From: Magnetococcales bacterium
GTDB lineage: Bacteria > Pseudomonadota > Magnetococcia > Magnetococcales > Magnetaquicoccaceae
Direction of reading: 5' to 3'
Length of the DNA stretch: 22,663 nucleotides
NCBI GenBank assembly: GCA_015229095.1
Contig: JADGCE010000025.1
Location: 1 to 22,663, forward strand
Below, piece by piece: positions 16,901 to 22,663 of this stretch. The notes beneath the pieces were generated by a model that was not told the origin of the DNA, made no database searches, and was given only the letters and a program-made list of their open reading frames with translations. The first letter of the stretch is position 1. The number at the start of each line of letters is the position of its first letter. The position numbers and the translations under genes were made by a program.

Positions 16901-17059
16901 TCACCAAACCTTCGGCTGGAACGCCACGTCGTTGGCCAGTCTGACCGTCTCACCGGATTGCTCAATCACGAACAGCCCCTGTTTCATGGCAAACTGACTG
17001 CCAATACACCAGAAACGGTCGGCCACAGACAGCGTGATCTGCTTTTCCTCCTGGCACAT
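16901..17059 (-). CDS. Possible small hypothetical protein, 52 aa
   Basis: An open frame on the minus strand fills most of the 268-bp gap between mscK and cstA. From ATG 17059 it gives 52 residues with an alternating hydrophobic, beta-like pattern (ITLSVADRFWCIGSQFAMKQGLFVIEQ, shown in parts: strand near 8-14, 21-31). An AGGAGG sequence lies seven bases downstream of that ATG rather than before it, so the true start may be a later non-ATG codon or the frame may not be translated. Its stop lies only 6 bp from the mscK stop, a tight convergent arrangement. I recognise no family. It could be a degraded gene fragment. Confidence 0.35.
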   Translation of the reverse strand: MCQEEKQITLSVADRFWCIGSQFAMKQGLFVIEQSGETVRLANDVAFQPKVW

Positions 17060-17082
17060 CCGTTGCTTTAAGGCCCTGGCAA

Positions 17083-17103
17083 GGGTGGCACCCGCTGCCA
17101 CCC
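17083..17103. repeat. Inverted repeat upstream of cstA
   Basis: GGGTGGCA-CCCGC-TGCCACCC is a perfect 8-bp inverted repeat about 60 bp before the cstA start. No T tract follows on either strand, so termination is unlikely. It could be an operator for cstA or for the divergent small frame, or a leader RNA hairpin. Confidence 0.4.
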
Positions 17104-17162
17104 AACAGGGTGATGCACGGTTCGGGATCCGGGAGGGTCTGTTTGGTTTGGGGGTTTTTTAT

Positions 17163-19223
17163 ATGGCGGCACTACTGAAAAAAATCACCTGGTTGCTGGT
17201 CTCGGTGACCGGAGCACTGGCCCTGGCCACCATCGCCCTGCAGCGGGGCGAACGGGTCAACGCCCTTTGGGTGGTGGTGGCAACGCTCTGTGTTTTTATG
17301 ATCGCCTTCCGCTTCTACAGTCTCTTTATCGCCAAACGGGTGATGGCACTTGATCCCCAACGGCTGACCCCGGCGATCCGCCTCAACGACGGACTCGACT
17401 ATGTGCCCACCAACCGCATCGTCCTCTTCGGCCACCACTTTGCCGCCATCGCCGGGGCCGGACCCCTGGTGGGACCGGTCTTGGCCGCCCAAATGGGCTA
17501 TCTGCCCGGCATGCTCTGGCTGCTCTTCGGGGTGGTGCTGGCCGGTGCCGTGCAGGATTTCATGATTCTCTTTCTCTCCGTGCGCCGCGATGGCAAATCC
17601 CTGGGCGAAATGATCAAAACCGAACTGGGGCCGATCCCCGGCTTTGCCGCCCTCTTCGGCACCTTTCTGATCATGATCATCCTGCTGGCCGTCCTCGCCC
17701 TCATCGTCGTCAAGGCCCTGGAGGCCAGCCCCTGGGGCACCTTTACCGTCGCCGCCACCATCCCCATCGCCCTTTTCATGGGGGTGCATCTGCGCTATCT
17801 GCGCCCAGGCCGCATCGGTGAAGTCTCCCTGCTGGGTTTCGTTTTGTTGATCGTTGCGATCATCCTGGGGGGGCAGGTGGCCCAACATCCCACCTGGGCC
17901 GCCGCCTTCACCTTCAACGGCTCCCAGCTGGCAGCCCTGTTGATCCTCTACGGCGGCATCGCCTCCATCCTGCCGGTCTGGCTGCTCCTCGCCCCCCGGG
18001 ATTATCTCTCCACCTTTTTGAAAATCGGCACCATCATCGCCCTGGCCCTGGCCATCGCCTGGGTGGCCCCTGAGCTGAAAATGGCCCCCATCACCCGCTT
18101 CATCGATGGCAGCGGCCCGGTCTGGGCCGGCTCCCTCTTTCCTTTCCTGTTTATCACCATCGCCTGTGGGGCGGTGTCGGGTTTTCACGCCCTGATCGCC
18201 TCCGGCACCACCCCGAAAATGGTCGATAACGAGGCCAATATTCCCTTTATCGGCTACGGGGCCATGCTCATGGAATCCTTCGTCGCCCTGATGGCCCTGG
18301 TGGCCGCCTCCTGCATCGAGCCGGGCATCTATTTTGCCATGAACAGCCCCCCCGCCGTGCTGGGCGGCACCCTGGAGAGTGCCGCCCGCGTCATCTCCGA
18401 ATGGGGCTTTGTGGTCACCCCGGAGATGATCCGGCAGACCGCCCAGGAGGTGGGGGAGCAGAGCCTGCTCTCCCGAACCGGTGGCGCCCCCACCCTGGCG
18501 GTGGGCATGGCGCTCATGTTTGCCGAGGTGATGGGAGGCAAGGCCATGATGGGATTCTGGTATCATTTCGCCATCCTGTTTGAGGCCATGTTTATCCTCA
18601 CCGCCGTCGATGCCGGCACCCGTGCGGGTCGCTTCATGCTCCAGGATCTGCTGGGCTTTTTCCATGCCCCTCTGCGCAACACCGCCTCCCTGCCTGCCAA
18701 TCTTTTGGCCACCCTGCTCTGCGTCGGGGCCTGGGGCTATTTTCTCTATCAGGGGGTCAACGATCCCCTGGGCGGCATCCATACCCTCTGGCCACTCTTT
18801 GGCATCGCCAACCAGATGCTGGCCGCCGTCGCCTTGATTCTCGCCACCGCCGTGCTGTTCAAGATGAAAAAGGAACGCTACGCCTGGGTGACCCTGCTGC
18901 CCCTGCTCTGGTTGCTGGTCACCACCTTTACCGCCGCCAGCCAAAAATTGTTTCACGAACAGGCCAGGATCGGCTTTTTGGCACATGCCGCCAAATTTCG
19001 TGCCGCCCTGGAGAGCGGCACCCTGCTGCCCCCCGCCAAATCCCTGGAGCAGATGCAACAGATTGTCTTCAACGATCGGGTGGATGCCGTGATGGCCCTC
19101 TTTTTCATGGCGGTGGTGCTGGTCATCCTGGGCTTTGGGGTGCGTGCCTGTTGGCTGGCCCTGCGCAGCCGTCAGGTGACAGCCAGAGAGGTGCCTGCCA
19201 CCCTGGCACAGGTGCTTCCATGA
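17163..19223 (+). CDS. cstA: Carbon starvation protein CstA family transporter
   Basis: This 686-residue multi-pass inner-membrane protein belongs to the CstA/BtsT family; members import pyruvate and have been linked to peptide use under carbon starvation. Family landmarks are the HHFAAIAGAGPLVGPVLAAQMGYLPG region (near 95-120, in parts), VQDFMILF, the GFHALIASGTTPKM segment, and many long hydrophobic helices throughout. Its length is near that of E. coli CstA. The start is uncertain: ATG 17163 has only GGGGG at 8 bases, whereas an in-frame TTG at 17148 has GGGAGGGT (17131-17138) about 9 bases upstream and would add five residues. The gene overlaps ybdD by ATGA, so the pair is translationally coupled, as in other bacteria. 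Confidence 0.93.
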   Translation: MAALLKKITWLLVSVTGALALATIALQRGERVNALWVVVATLCVFMIAFRFYSLFIAKRVMALDPQRLTPAIRLNDGLDYVPTNRIVLFGHHFAAIAGAGPLVGPVLAAQMGYLPGMLWLLFGVVLAGAVQDFMILFLSVRRDGKSLGEMIKTELGPIPGFAALFGTFLIMIILLAVLALIVVKALEASPWGTFTVAATIPIALFMGVHLRYLRPGRIGEVSLLGFVLLIVAIILGGQVAQHPTWAAAFTFNGSQLAALLILYGGIASILPVWLLLAPRDYLSTFLKIGTIIALALAIAWVAPELKMAPITRFIDGSGPVWAGSLFPFLFITIACGAVSGFHALIASGTTPKMVDNEANIPFIGYGAMLMESFVALMALVAASCIEPGIYFAMNSPPAVLGGTLESAARVISEWGFVVTPEMIRQTAQEVGEQSLLSRTGGAPTLAVGMALMFAEVMGGKAMMGFWYHFAILFEAMFILTAVDAGTRAGRFMLQDLLGFFHAPLRNTASLPANLLATLLCVGAWGYFLYQGVNDPLGGIHTLWPLFGIANQMLAAVALILATAVLFKMKKERYAWVTLLPLLWLLVTTFTAASQKLFHEQARIGFLAHAAKFRAALESGTLLPPAKSLEQMQQIVFNDRVDAVMALFFMAVVLVILGFGVRACWLALRSRQVTAREVPATLAQVLP

Positions 19224-19423
19224 GCCGCTGGTGGCGCGCCGGTTGGCCGCTGCTGGGCAAAACCCTGTTGGCCATGATCAACTATCCGGATTATGCCCGT
19301 TATTTGGCCCATCACCGCCACCACCACCCGGAGCGGCCCCCCTTGAGCGAGGCGGCCTTCATCCGGGCGCGGCAGGAGGCCCGTTATGGAGGCGGGGCGG
19401 GCCATACCCCCCGCTGCTGCTGA
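19220..19423 (+). CDS. ybdD: YbdD/YjiX family small protein, CstA partner
   Basis: The 67-residue protein matches the small partner always found after cstA/btsT genes. Diagnostic features are the IPDY-like INYPDYARYLAHH segment, the HPERPPLSEAAF stretch, the RQEARYGG motif and the terminal Arg-Cys-Cys. Its ATG overlaps the cstA stop (ATGA), so the two are made together. The family is thought to assist or be required for transport, mechanism unclear. An unusual detail is the histidine cluster HHRHHH in the middle, denser than the two spaced histidines I remember in E. coli homologues. It ends 28 bp before the stop of the convergent lipoprotein gene. Confidence 0.92.
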   Translation: MSRWWRAGWPLLGKTLLAMINYPDYARYLAHHRHHHPERPPLSEAAFIRARQEARYGGGAGHTPRCC

Positions 19424-19442
19424 GCGGCCAGCGCGACCGCTC
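19422..19442. other. Hairpin between convergent ybdD and lipoprotein genes
   Basis: GAGCGG (19422-19427) pairs with CCGCTC (19437-19442) across a 9-base loop, overlapping the ybdD stop codon. There is no T tract on either strand. It may act as a weak bidirectional 3' end structure, but 6 bp of GC-rich pairing can occur by chance. Confidence 0.25.
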
Positions 19443-19451
19443 CCGGCTTGC

Positions 19452-19658
19452 TCAGGGATAATAGGCCAGCCGATTGGACCTTCTCGGTCTCTCAGGGACG
19501 TGGCCGTGCCGGGGTCCTTGCGGGGGGTGGTCATACCGCCTGGGGTTGTCGTGGTGACCCGCGAAGCCCGGCGCCGGTCCGTGGTGACCGTGGTGACGAT
19601 GGCAGCCAGTCGTCAGGAAGAGAAGACCAAACAACAGGAAAAACGCTATTTTTTTCAT
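19452..19658 (-). CDS. Small histidine-rich lipoprotein, 68 aa
   Basis: The protein starts MKK, followed by a hydrophobic core (IAFFLLFGLLFL) and a lipobox LTTGC, so it is predicted to be lipidated at the Cys near residue 19 and anchored in the membrane facing the periplasm. The mature part of about 50 residues contains about ten histidines (HRHHGHHG, GHHD, RHGH) plus Pro, Arg and Gly, and no hydrophobic core, suggesting a flexible metal-binding or surface tail. GGAGG lies 6 bases upstream of ATG 19658, which settles this start over longer in-frame ones. It is 131 bp downstream of the STAND gene on the same strand and convergent with ybdD. No named family is recognised; metal binding is inference from composition. 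Confidence 0.8.
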   Translation of the reverse strand: MKKIAFFLLFGLLFLTTGCHRHHGHHGPAPGFAGHHDNPRRYDHPPQGPRHGHVPERPRRSNRLAYYP

Positions 19659-19789
19659 GGGACGCCTCCAGGGTGTGCCAGTGGACGAATGAATGGTCCG
19701 AGTCACGGCTCGGTTATCGTCATGGACGGTGGCGGCGGCTGTTTTTGTTGGCGGCGGGCCCCTTTTTTTGTAGTCGTTTTTTTGGCGGG

Positions 19790-22525
19790 TTACAATCCCG
19801 CCAGCTCCTGTTCCAGGACAAACAACAGGCTCCATTGTCCCTGGACCTCCAGTTGCTGCCGGGCCTGGTCCCGCTCCTGACGGGCCGCTTCAAACTGCTT
19901 TTGCACCTGCCACAACCGCGCCCGCAACAGATGCGCCTCAACCAGACGACGCCCATAACCCAAGGCGGCAATCCCCGCCTCCACACGGGCCAATCCCGCC
20001 TCGGCATCGGCCAGTTGGCCATTGTCCAACGATAAATGGCTGGCCAATAACCACCCGTCCACCCCCCACAACGCCAACCCACCCCGCTCCACCAGGATCA
20101 ATGCCTCCTCGGCATCCCGGCGGGCCGCCGCCAATTCACCGCATTGTCGCAACACTTCACCCCGCCGCAACAGGCATTCCGCCAACAGATGATCCAACCC
20201 CGCCCCATGCAACACCGCAATCGCCTGCCCCAACTGCGCCAACCCCTCCGTTGCCCGCCCCAACGCCGCCAATGCCCGTCCCATGCTCAGATGCTCCATG
20301 GCCACCTCCTGAACCGGATCCCCCGGCACCCGCCAACGGAAAAACTCCTCCGTCCGGCGCAAAACAGCCTCCCGATCCGCCAGCGTGCGCGCCTGCTCCA
20401 ACAGCAGGTCACAATAATATTTGCCCTGCACCCCCAACAAACGGGGCGTGCCAGGTTGACGGGCCCGCTCCAAAATTTCTGCCTGCTGCAAGGCCGCCAA
20501 ACTGCCACCCATCTCCCCCATCTGCTGCAAAATCGCACCCTGCAAAGCCTGCAAGGCCATCGGCCAAAAGGCCTCTCCCCCCGCTGCCTGCTGGATACCC
20601 TGTTTGGCCGTGGCCAGGGCCTCGGCCAGGGCACCCATGGGCAACAGCAGATCGCAGAGCGCGACCGCCCGTGCCGCCCCTTCCGCGCCCTCCTGCTCGC
20701 TCCGCCAAAGTATCCGCTGCACCGCCACGGCCTCCGTCAGCCGACCGGCGGCCAACAGGGCGTTGGCCGTCTCCCGCAGGAGCTCTCCGCTCTCCACCGC
20801 TGCCAAACCCGCCTCTGAAGGCAGCGCTTGCCAACCTTGTGGAAAAAAGGCCGCCAGGAGCGGCAGCTCATCGCTGACCGCCGCGCCCTTTTCCGACCCC
20901 GAGGCAACCCCCCGACCACCCCCCGACCGCCCGGCGCGCCACTGCTGCAGGGCCCAGGGATAATCCCCCCCCAGACCGGCATGCCCCAGGGCCTGTTCCA
21001 TCGCCTCCGGGTCGCCACCCTGGGCTGCCACTGCCCAGTGCCGGGCAAGGGCCCGCTGCGCCTGCTGCCAGCCCGCCGAATCTGCGGCCTGCCAATGCCG
21101 GGTATAATGGGCAGCCACCAGGGGATGCAACGGCCAAAACAGAGGCACCGCTGCCGATGTCACCCGCAACAGACCCGCCTGCTGCAACTCGTTGCGCAGA
21201 GCGGCCAATACCTCGACTCCCGCAGCGCGCAAGGAGGGCACCGCCTGACACAGAGCACCCACAGCCGCCTCCTCCATGGGGCGCTGCAACAACGCCAACA
21301 GACGCAGGAAGGCGTGTTGCAACCCCTCCTGGGGCCAAATCTGCTTGTCGTAATGCTCCAGCAGCCTTTCCAGAGCGGTTTCCACCCCCGCACCTGTCGC
21401 CCACAAGGGCGACAGGGCATCCTTGTTGGCCATGCTGCCCTGGTAATAGCGGGCAATCAACCGGCCCAGCAGGGTTATGCTCAAGGTGTGACCCCGCACC
21501 CCCTTGACCACCGGGCGAAAATCGGCAAATTTGCCCCGCACCCCCAGCTCATGCAGCAGTTGGGTGGCCTCATTCTCCTTCAGGTTTTCCAGAGGCAACT
21601 CCCGGTACACCCCCCCCCGCAACGGGGCCAACTCCACAATGGGCCGTTGGCTGGCCAATACCAGCAAACGGTGGGAGCAATCCCCGGCAACATTGCCCAG
21701 CAAACGGGCCAGGGCGTGCATGCCCGGATCGGCAAAACAGCCCCCGCCCATCCCCTCCTGCCCCCAGTGCAGGGCCTCCACCCCATCCAACAGCATCAGG
21801 CCCGCTGTTGCGGCGGTGCGTTCCCGGGAGCCCCCCAGCAGAGCGCGCAACAGGCTCTGGGCCCGTGCCTCCGGGTTGGCGGGCAGCGGCTCCTCCGGGC
21901 TGAAAAAAGCCAGGGCCTGCCGGAAAAAGTGGCCACTGCCCGTGCCGTGCGGTTGGCCTGCCCGTTCGGAAAAGGACCAGAAAAAATCATGGCCGCCCCG
22001 CGCCTTTCTCCAATGGCGCAGCAGGCAGCTCTTGCCCACCCCGGCCGGGGCCAGCAGGCATACCACCGCCACCTGGGGATCCGCCAGATAACCATCCAGC
22101 AGGGCCATGGTTTTTTGCCGGCCCAGACAGAGCTCCTCTTCAATCAGCAGTGGGGGCAGGTCTGCCGGGAGAGGGGAGGGGGTTGGCCGTGGTGGCTCGA
22201 CGGCGGCCACCTCCACCGCTTCTGCGGGCGGTGTGGTCACGGCAACAGCCGTTTGTTGGGCGCGTCGCCGACCGCTGGATTGGGCGGCGGCAGCAGCGCG
22301 TGCCAGCAGATGGGCGCGCCGCCGCCGCAGGGCAAACAGGAGCCCCAGCAGAACCATCACGCCGAGCAGAGCCCCCGTATGTTCCGCCGCCAGGCTCTCC
22401 AGGTACGCCAGCCAGTCGGGTGGGGTCTCGTTCTCCTGGGGGGATGCGGCGGATAGCCGTTGTGGCATTCCCAGCAGCAGGCCGCTGATCAGGGCGGCGC
22501 GCCAAGTCCGGATCGTGTGTTGCAT
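19790..22525 (-). CDS. Membrane-anchored STAND NTPase with TPR-like C-terminus
   Basis: This 911-residue protein has an N-terminal signal-peptide-like segment (1-27), a short acidic periplasmic stretch, a TM segment at about 51-66 followed by RRRR (67-70), and a Pro/Ala-rich linker, which places the rest in the cytoplasm. A STAND-type NTPase follows: Walker A APAGVGKS (159-166, K165), a downstream FFWSFSERAG segment, Walker B LMLLDGVEAL (D247, E250), a sensor-like LLVLASQRPIVEL strand, and GHTLSITLLGRLIARYY, all typical of STAND-TPR proteins seen in cyanobacteria and planctomycetes. The C-terminal half (about 590-905) is Ala/Leu/Glu-rich helical repeats of TPR type (GRLTEAVAVQ, ALGRATEGLAQLGQAI, GELAAARRDAEEAL). 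I chose ATG 22525, with GGAG 7 bases upstream, over ATG 22585. The ligand and effector are unknown; no TIR, CHAT or nuclease domain is visible. Confidence 0.82.
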   Translation of the reverse strand: MQHTIRTWRAALISGLLLGMPQRLSAASPQENETPPDWLAYLESLAAEHTGALLGVMVLLGLLFALRRRRAHLLARAAAAAQSSGRRRAQQTAVAVTTPPAEAVEVAAVEPPRPTPSPLPADLPPLLIEEELCLGRQKTMALLDGYLADPQVAVVCLLAPAGVGKSCLLRHWRKARGGHDFFWSFSERAGQPHGTGSGHFFRQALAFFSPEEPLPANPEARAQSLLRALLGGSRERTAATAGLMLLDGVEALHWGQEGMGGGCFADPGMHALARLLGNVAGDCSHRLLVLASQRPIVELAPLRGGVYRELPLENLKENEATQLLHELGVRGKFADFRPVVKGVRGHTLSITLLGRLIARYYQGSMANKDALSPLWATGAGVETALERLLEHYDKQIWPQEGLQHAFLRLLALLQRPMEEAAVGALCQAVPSLRAAGVEVLAALRNELQQAGLLRVTSAAVPLFWPLHPLVAAHYTRHWQAADSAGWQQAQRALARHWAVAAQGGDPEAMEQALGHAGLGGDYPWALQQWRAGRSGGGRGVASGSEKGAAVSDELPLLAAFFPQGWQALPSEAGLAAVESGELLRETANALLAAGRLTEAVAVQRILWRSEQEGAEGAARAVALCDLLLPMGALAEALATAKQGIQQAAGGEAFWPMALQALQGAILQQMGEMGGSLAALQQAEILERARQPGTPRLLGVQGKYYCDLLLEQARTLADREAVLRRTEEFFRWRVPGDPVQEVAMEHLSMGRALAALGRATEGLAQLGQAIAVLHGAGLDHLLAECLLRRGEVLRQCGELAAARRDAEEALILVERGGLALWGVDGWLLASHLSLDNGQLADAEAGLARVEAGIAALGYGRRLVEAHLLRARLWQVQKQFEAARQERDQARQQLEVQGQWSLLFVLEQELAGL

Positions 22526-22617
22526 GGGCAGGCTCCAAACCTGTTGGTTGAACAGTTGTCTCTTGATCATTGTTTCGGAAATCATAAAATTTTTTTCAAT
22601 AGTTTATAGCTATTACG

Positions 22618-22663
22618 GGTCCAGGGGGATTATCCCCCTGGTGGGGTCCAGGGGCAAAGCCCC
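22618..22663. repeat. Palindromic repeat element, cut by the window edge
   Basis: CCAGGGGGAT-T-ATCCCCCTGG (22621-22641) is a perfect palindrome. It is followed by a second GGGTCCAGGGG copy (22644-22654, compare 22618-22628) and a GGGGC-AAA-GCCCC hairpin reaching the last base. The core GGGGATTATCCCC is shared with the palindrome at 13260-13296. It lies upstream of the STAND gene, separated by AT-rich DNA (22586-22615) that probably contains that gene's promoter. The element looks like an intergenic dispersed repeat; its right end is not visible. Confidence 0.75.

Noticed and set aside
15266..19058. Long minus-strand frames opposite mscK (15266-16726) and cstA (17172-19058)
   Set aside because: Both are antisense to well-supported genes, have Gly/Gln/Asp/His-rich translations and no ribosome site or motif.
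19698..19713. CCGAG-N6-CTCGG hairpin upstream of the lipoprotein gene
   Set aside because: A 5-bp GC-rich stem is common by chance here and no promoter or T tract is associated with it.
19784..19802. GGCGGG-N7-CCCGCC hairpin at the 3' end of the STAND gene as a terminator
   Set aside because: In the direction of that gene the hairpin is followed by A residues, not T; the run of T precedes it on the plus strand, where no gene ends.
20828..22456. 542-codon plus-strand frame opposite the STAND gene
   Set aside because: Its translation is Gln/Pro/His-rich with no motif, and the minus strand carries intact Walker A and B motifs.

Overview
The window is about 22.7 kb of gene-dense, GC-rich bacterial chromosome. 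It holds 13 well-supported protein genes, one truncated gene at the left edge and one doubtful small ORF. Gram-negative, proteobacterium-like features include an MscK-type mechanosensitive channel with a long periplasmic domain, a lipobox lipoprotein, a DnaQ proofreading exonuclease encoded apart from the polymerase, and a CIRCE-controlled groESL operon with a Gly-Met-rich GroEL tail. A magnetococcal or deep alphaproteobacterial host is my guess only. I see no tRNA, rRNA, CRISPR array, insertion sequence or prophage gene.

Left part (1-5421, plus strand): the 3' end of an oxygen-dependent protoporphyrinogen oxidase; dnaQ; a large NIT-PAS-GAF hybrid histidine kinase whose start codon overlaps the dnaQ stop; and a VapBC-like ribbon-helix-helix/PIN toxin-antitoxin pair preceded by an inverted repeat. 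A PAS-GAF-GGDEF diguanylate cyclase (5500-6990) faces the pair on the minus strand. Divergent from the cyclase is hflX, a ribosome-associated GTPase.

Middle part (8440-13430, plus strand): groES-groEL with a sigma70-like promoter overlapping a CIRCE operator and closed by a strong intrinsic terminator. It is followed by a monocistronic patatin-like phospholipase whose catalytic serine and aspartate are separated by about six membrane segments. A perfect 37-bp palindrome separates this gene from an MscK/KefA-type channel.

Right part (16895-22663): a doubtful small minus-strand ORF, then cstA-ybdD (pyruvate/peptide-type transporter and its small partner) overlapping by 4 bp. Facing them on the minus strand are a 911-residue membrane-anchored STAND NTPase with a TPR-like C-terminus and, 131 bp downstream of it, a tiny histidine-rich lipoprotein. 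The window ends in a second palindromic element that shares its core with the 37-bp palindrome.

Most genes are housekeeping, stress or signalling. The least explained parts are the membrane STAND protein with the His-rich lipoprotein, the membrane-split patatin, the NIT-kinase coupled to dnaQ, and the shared palindromic repeat family.
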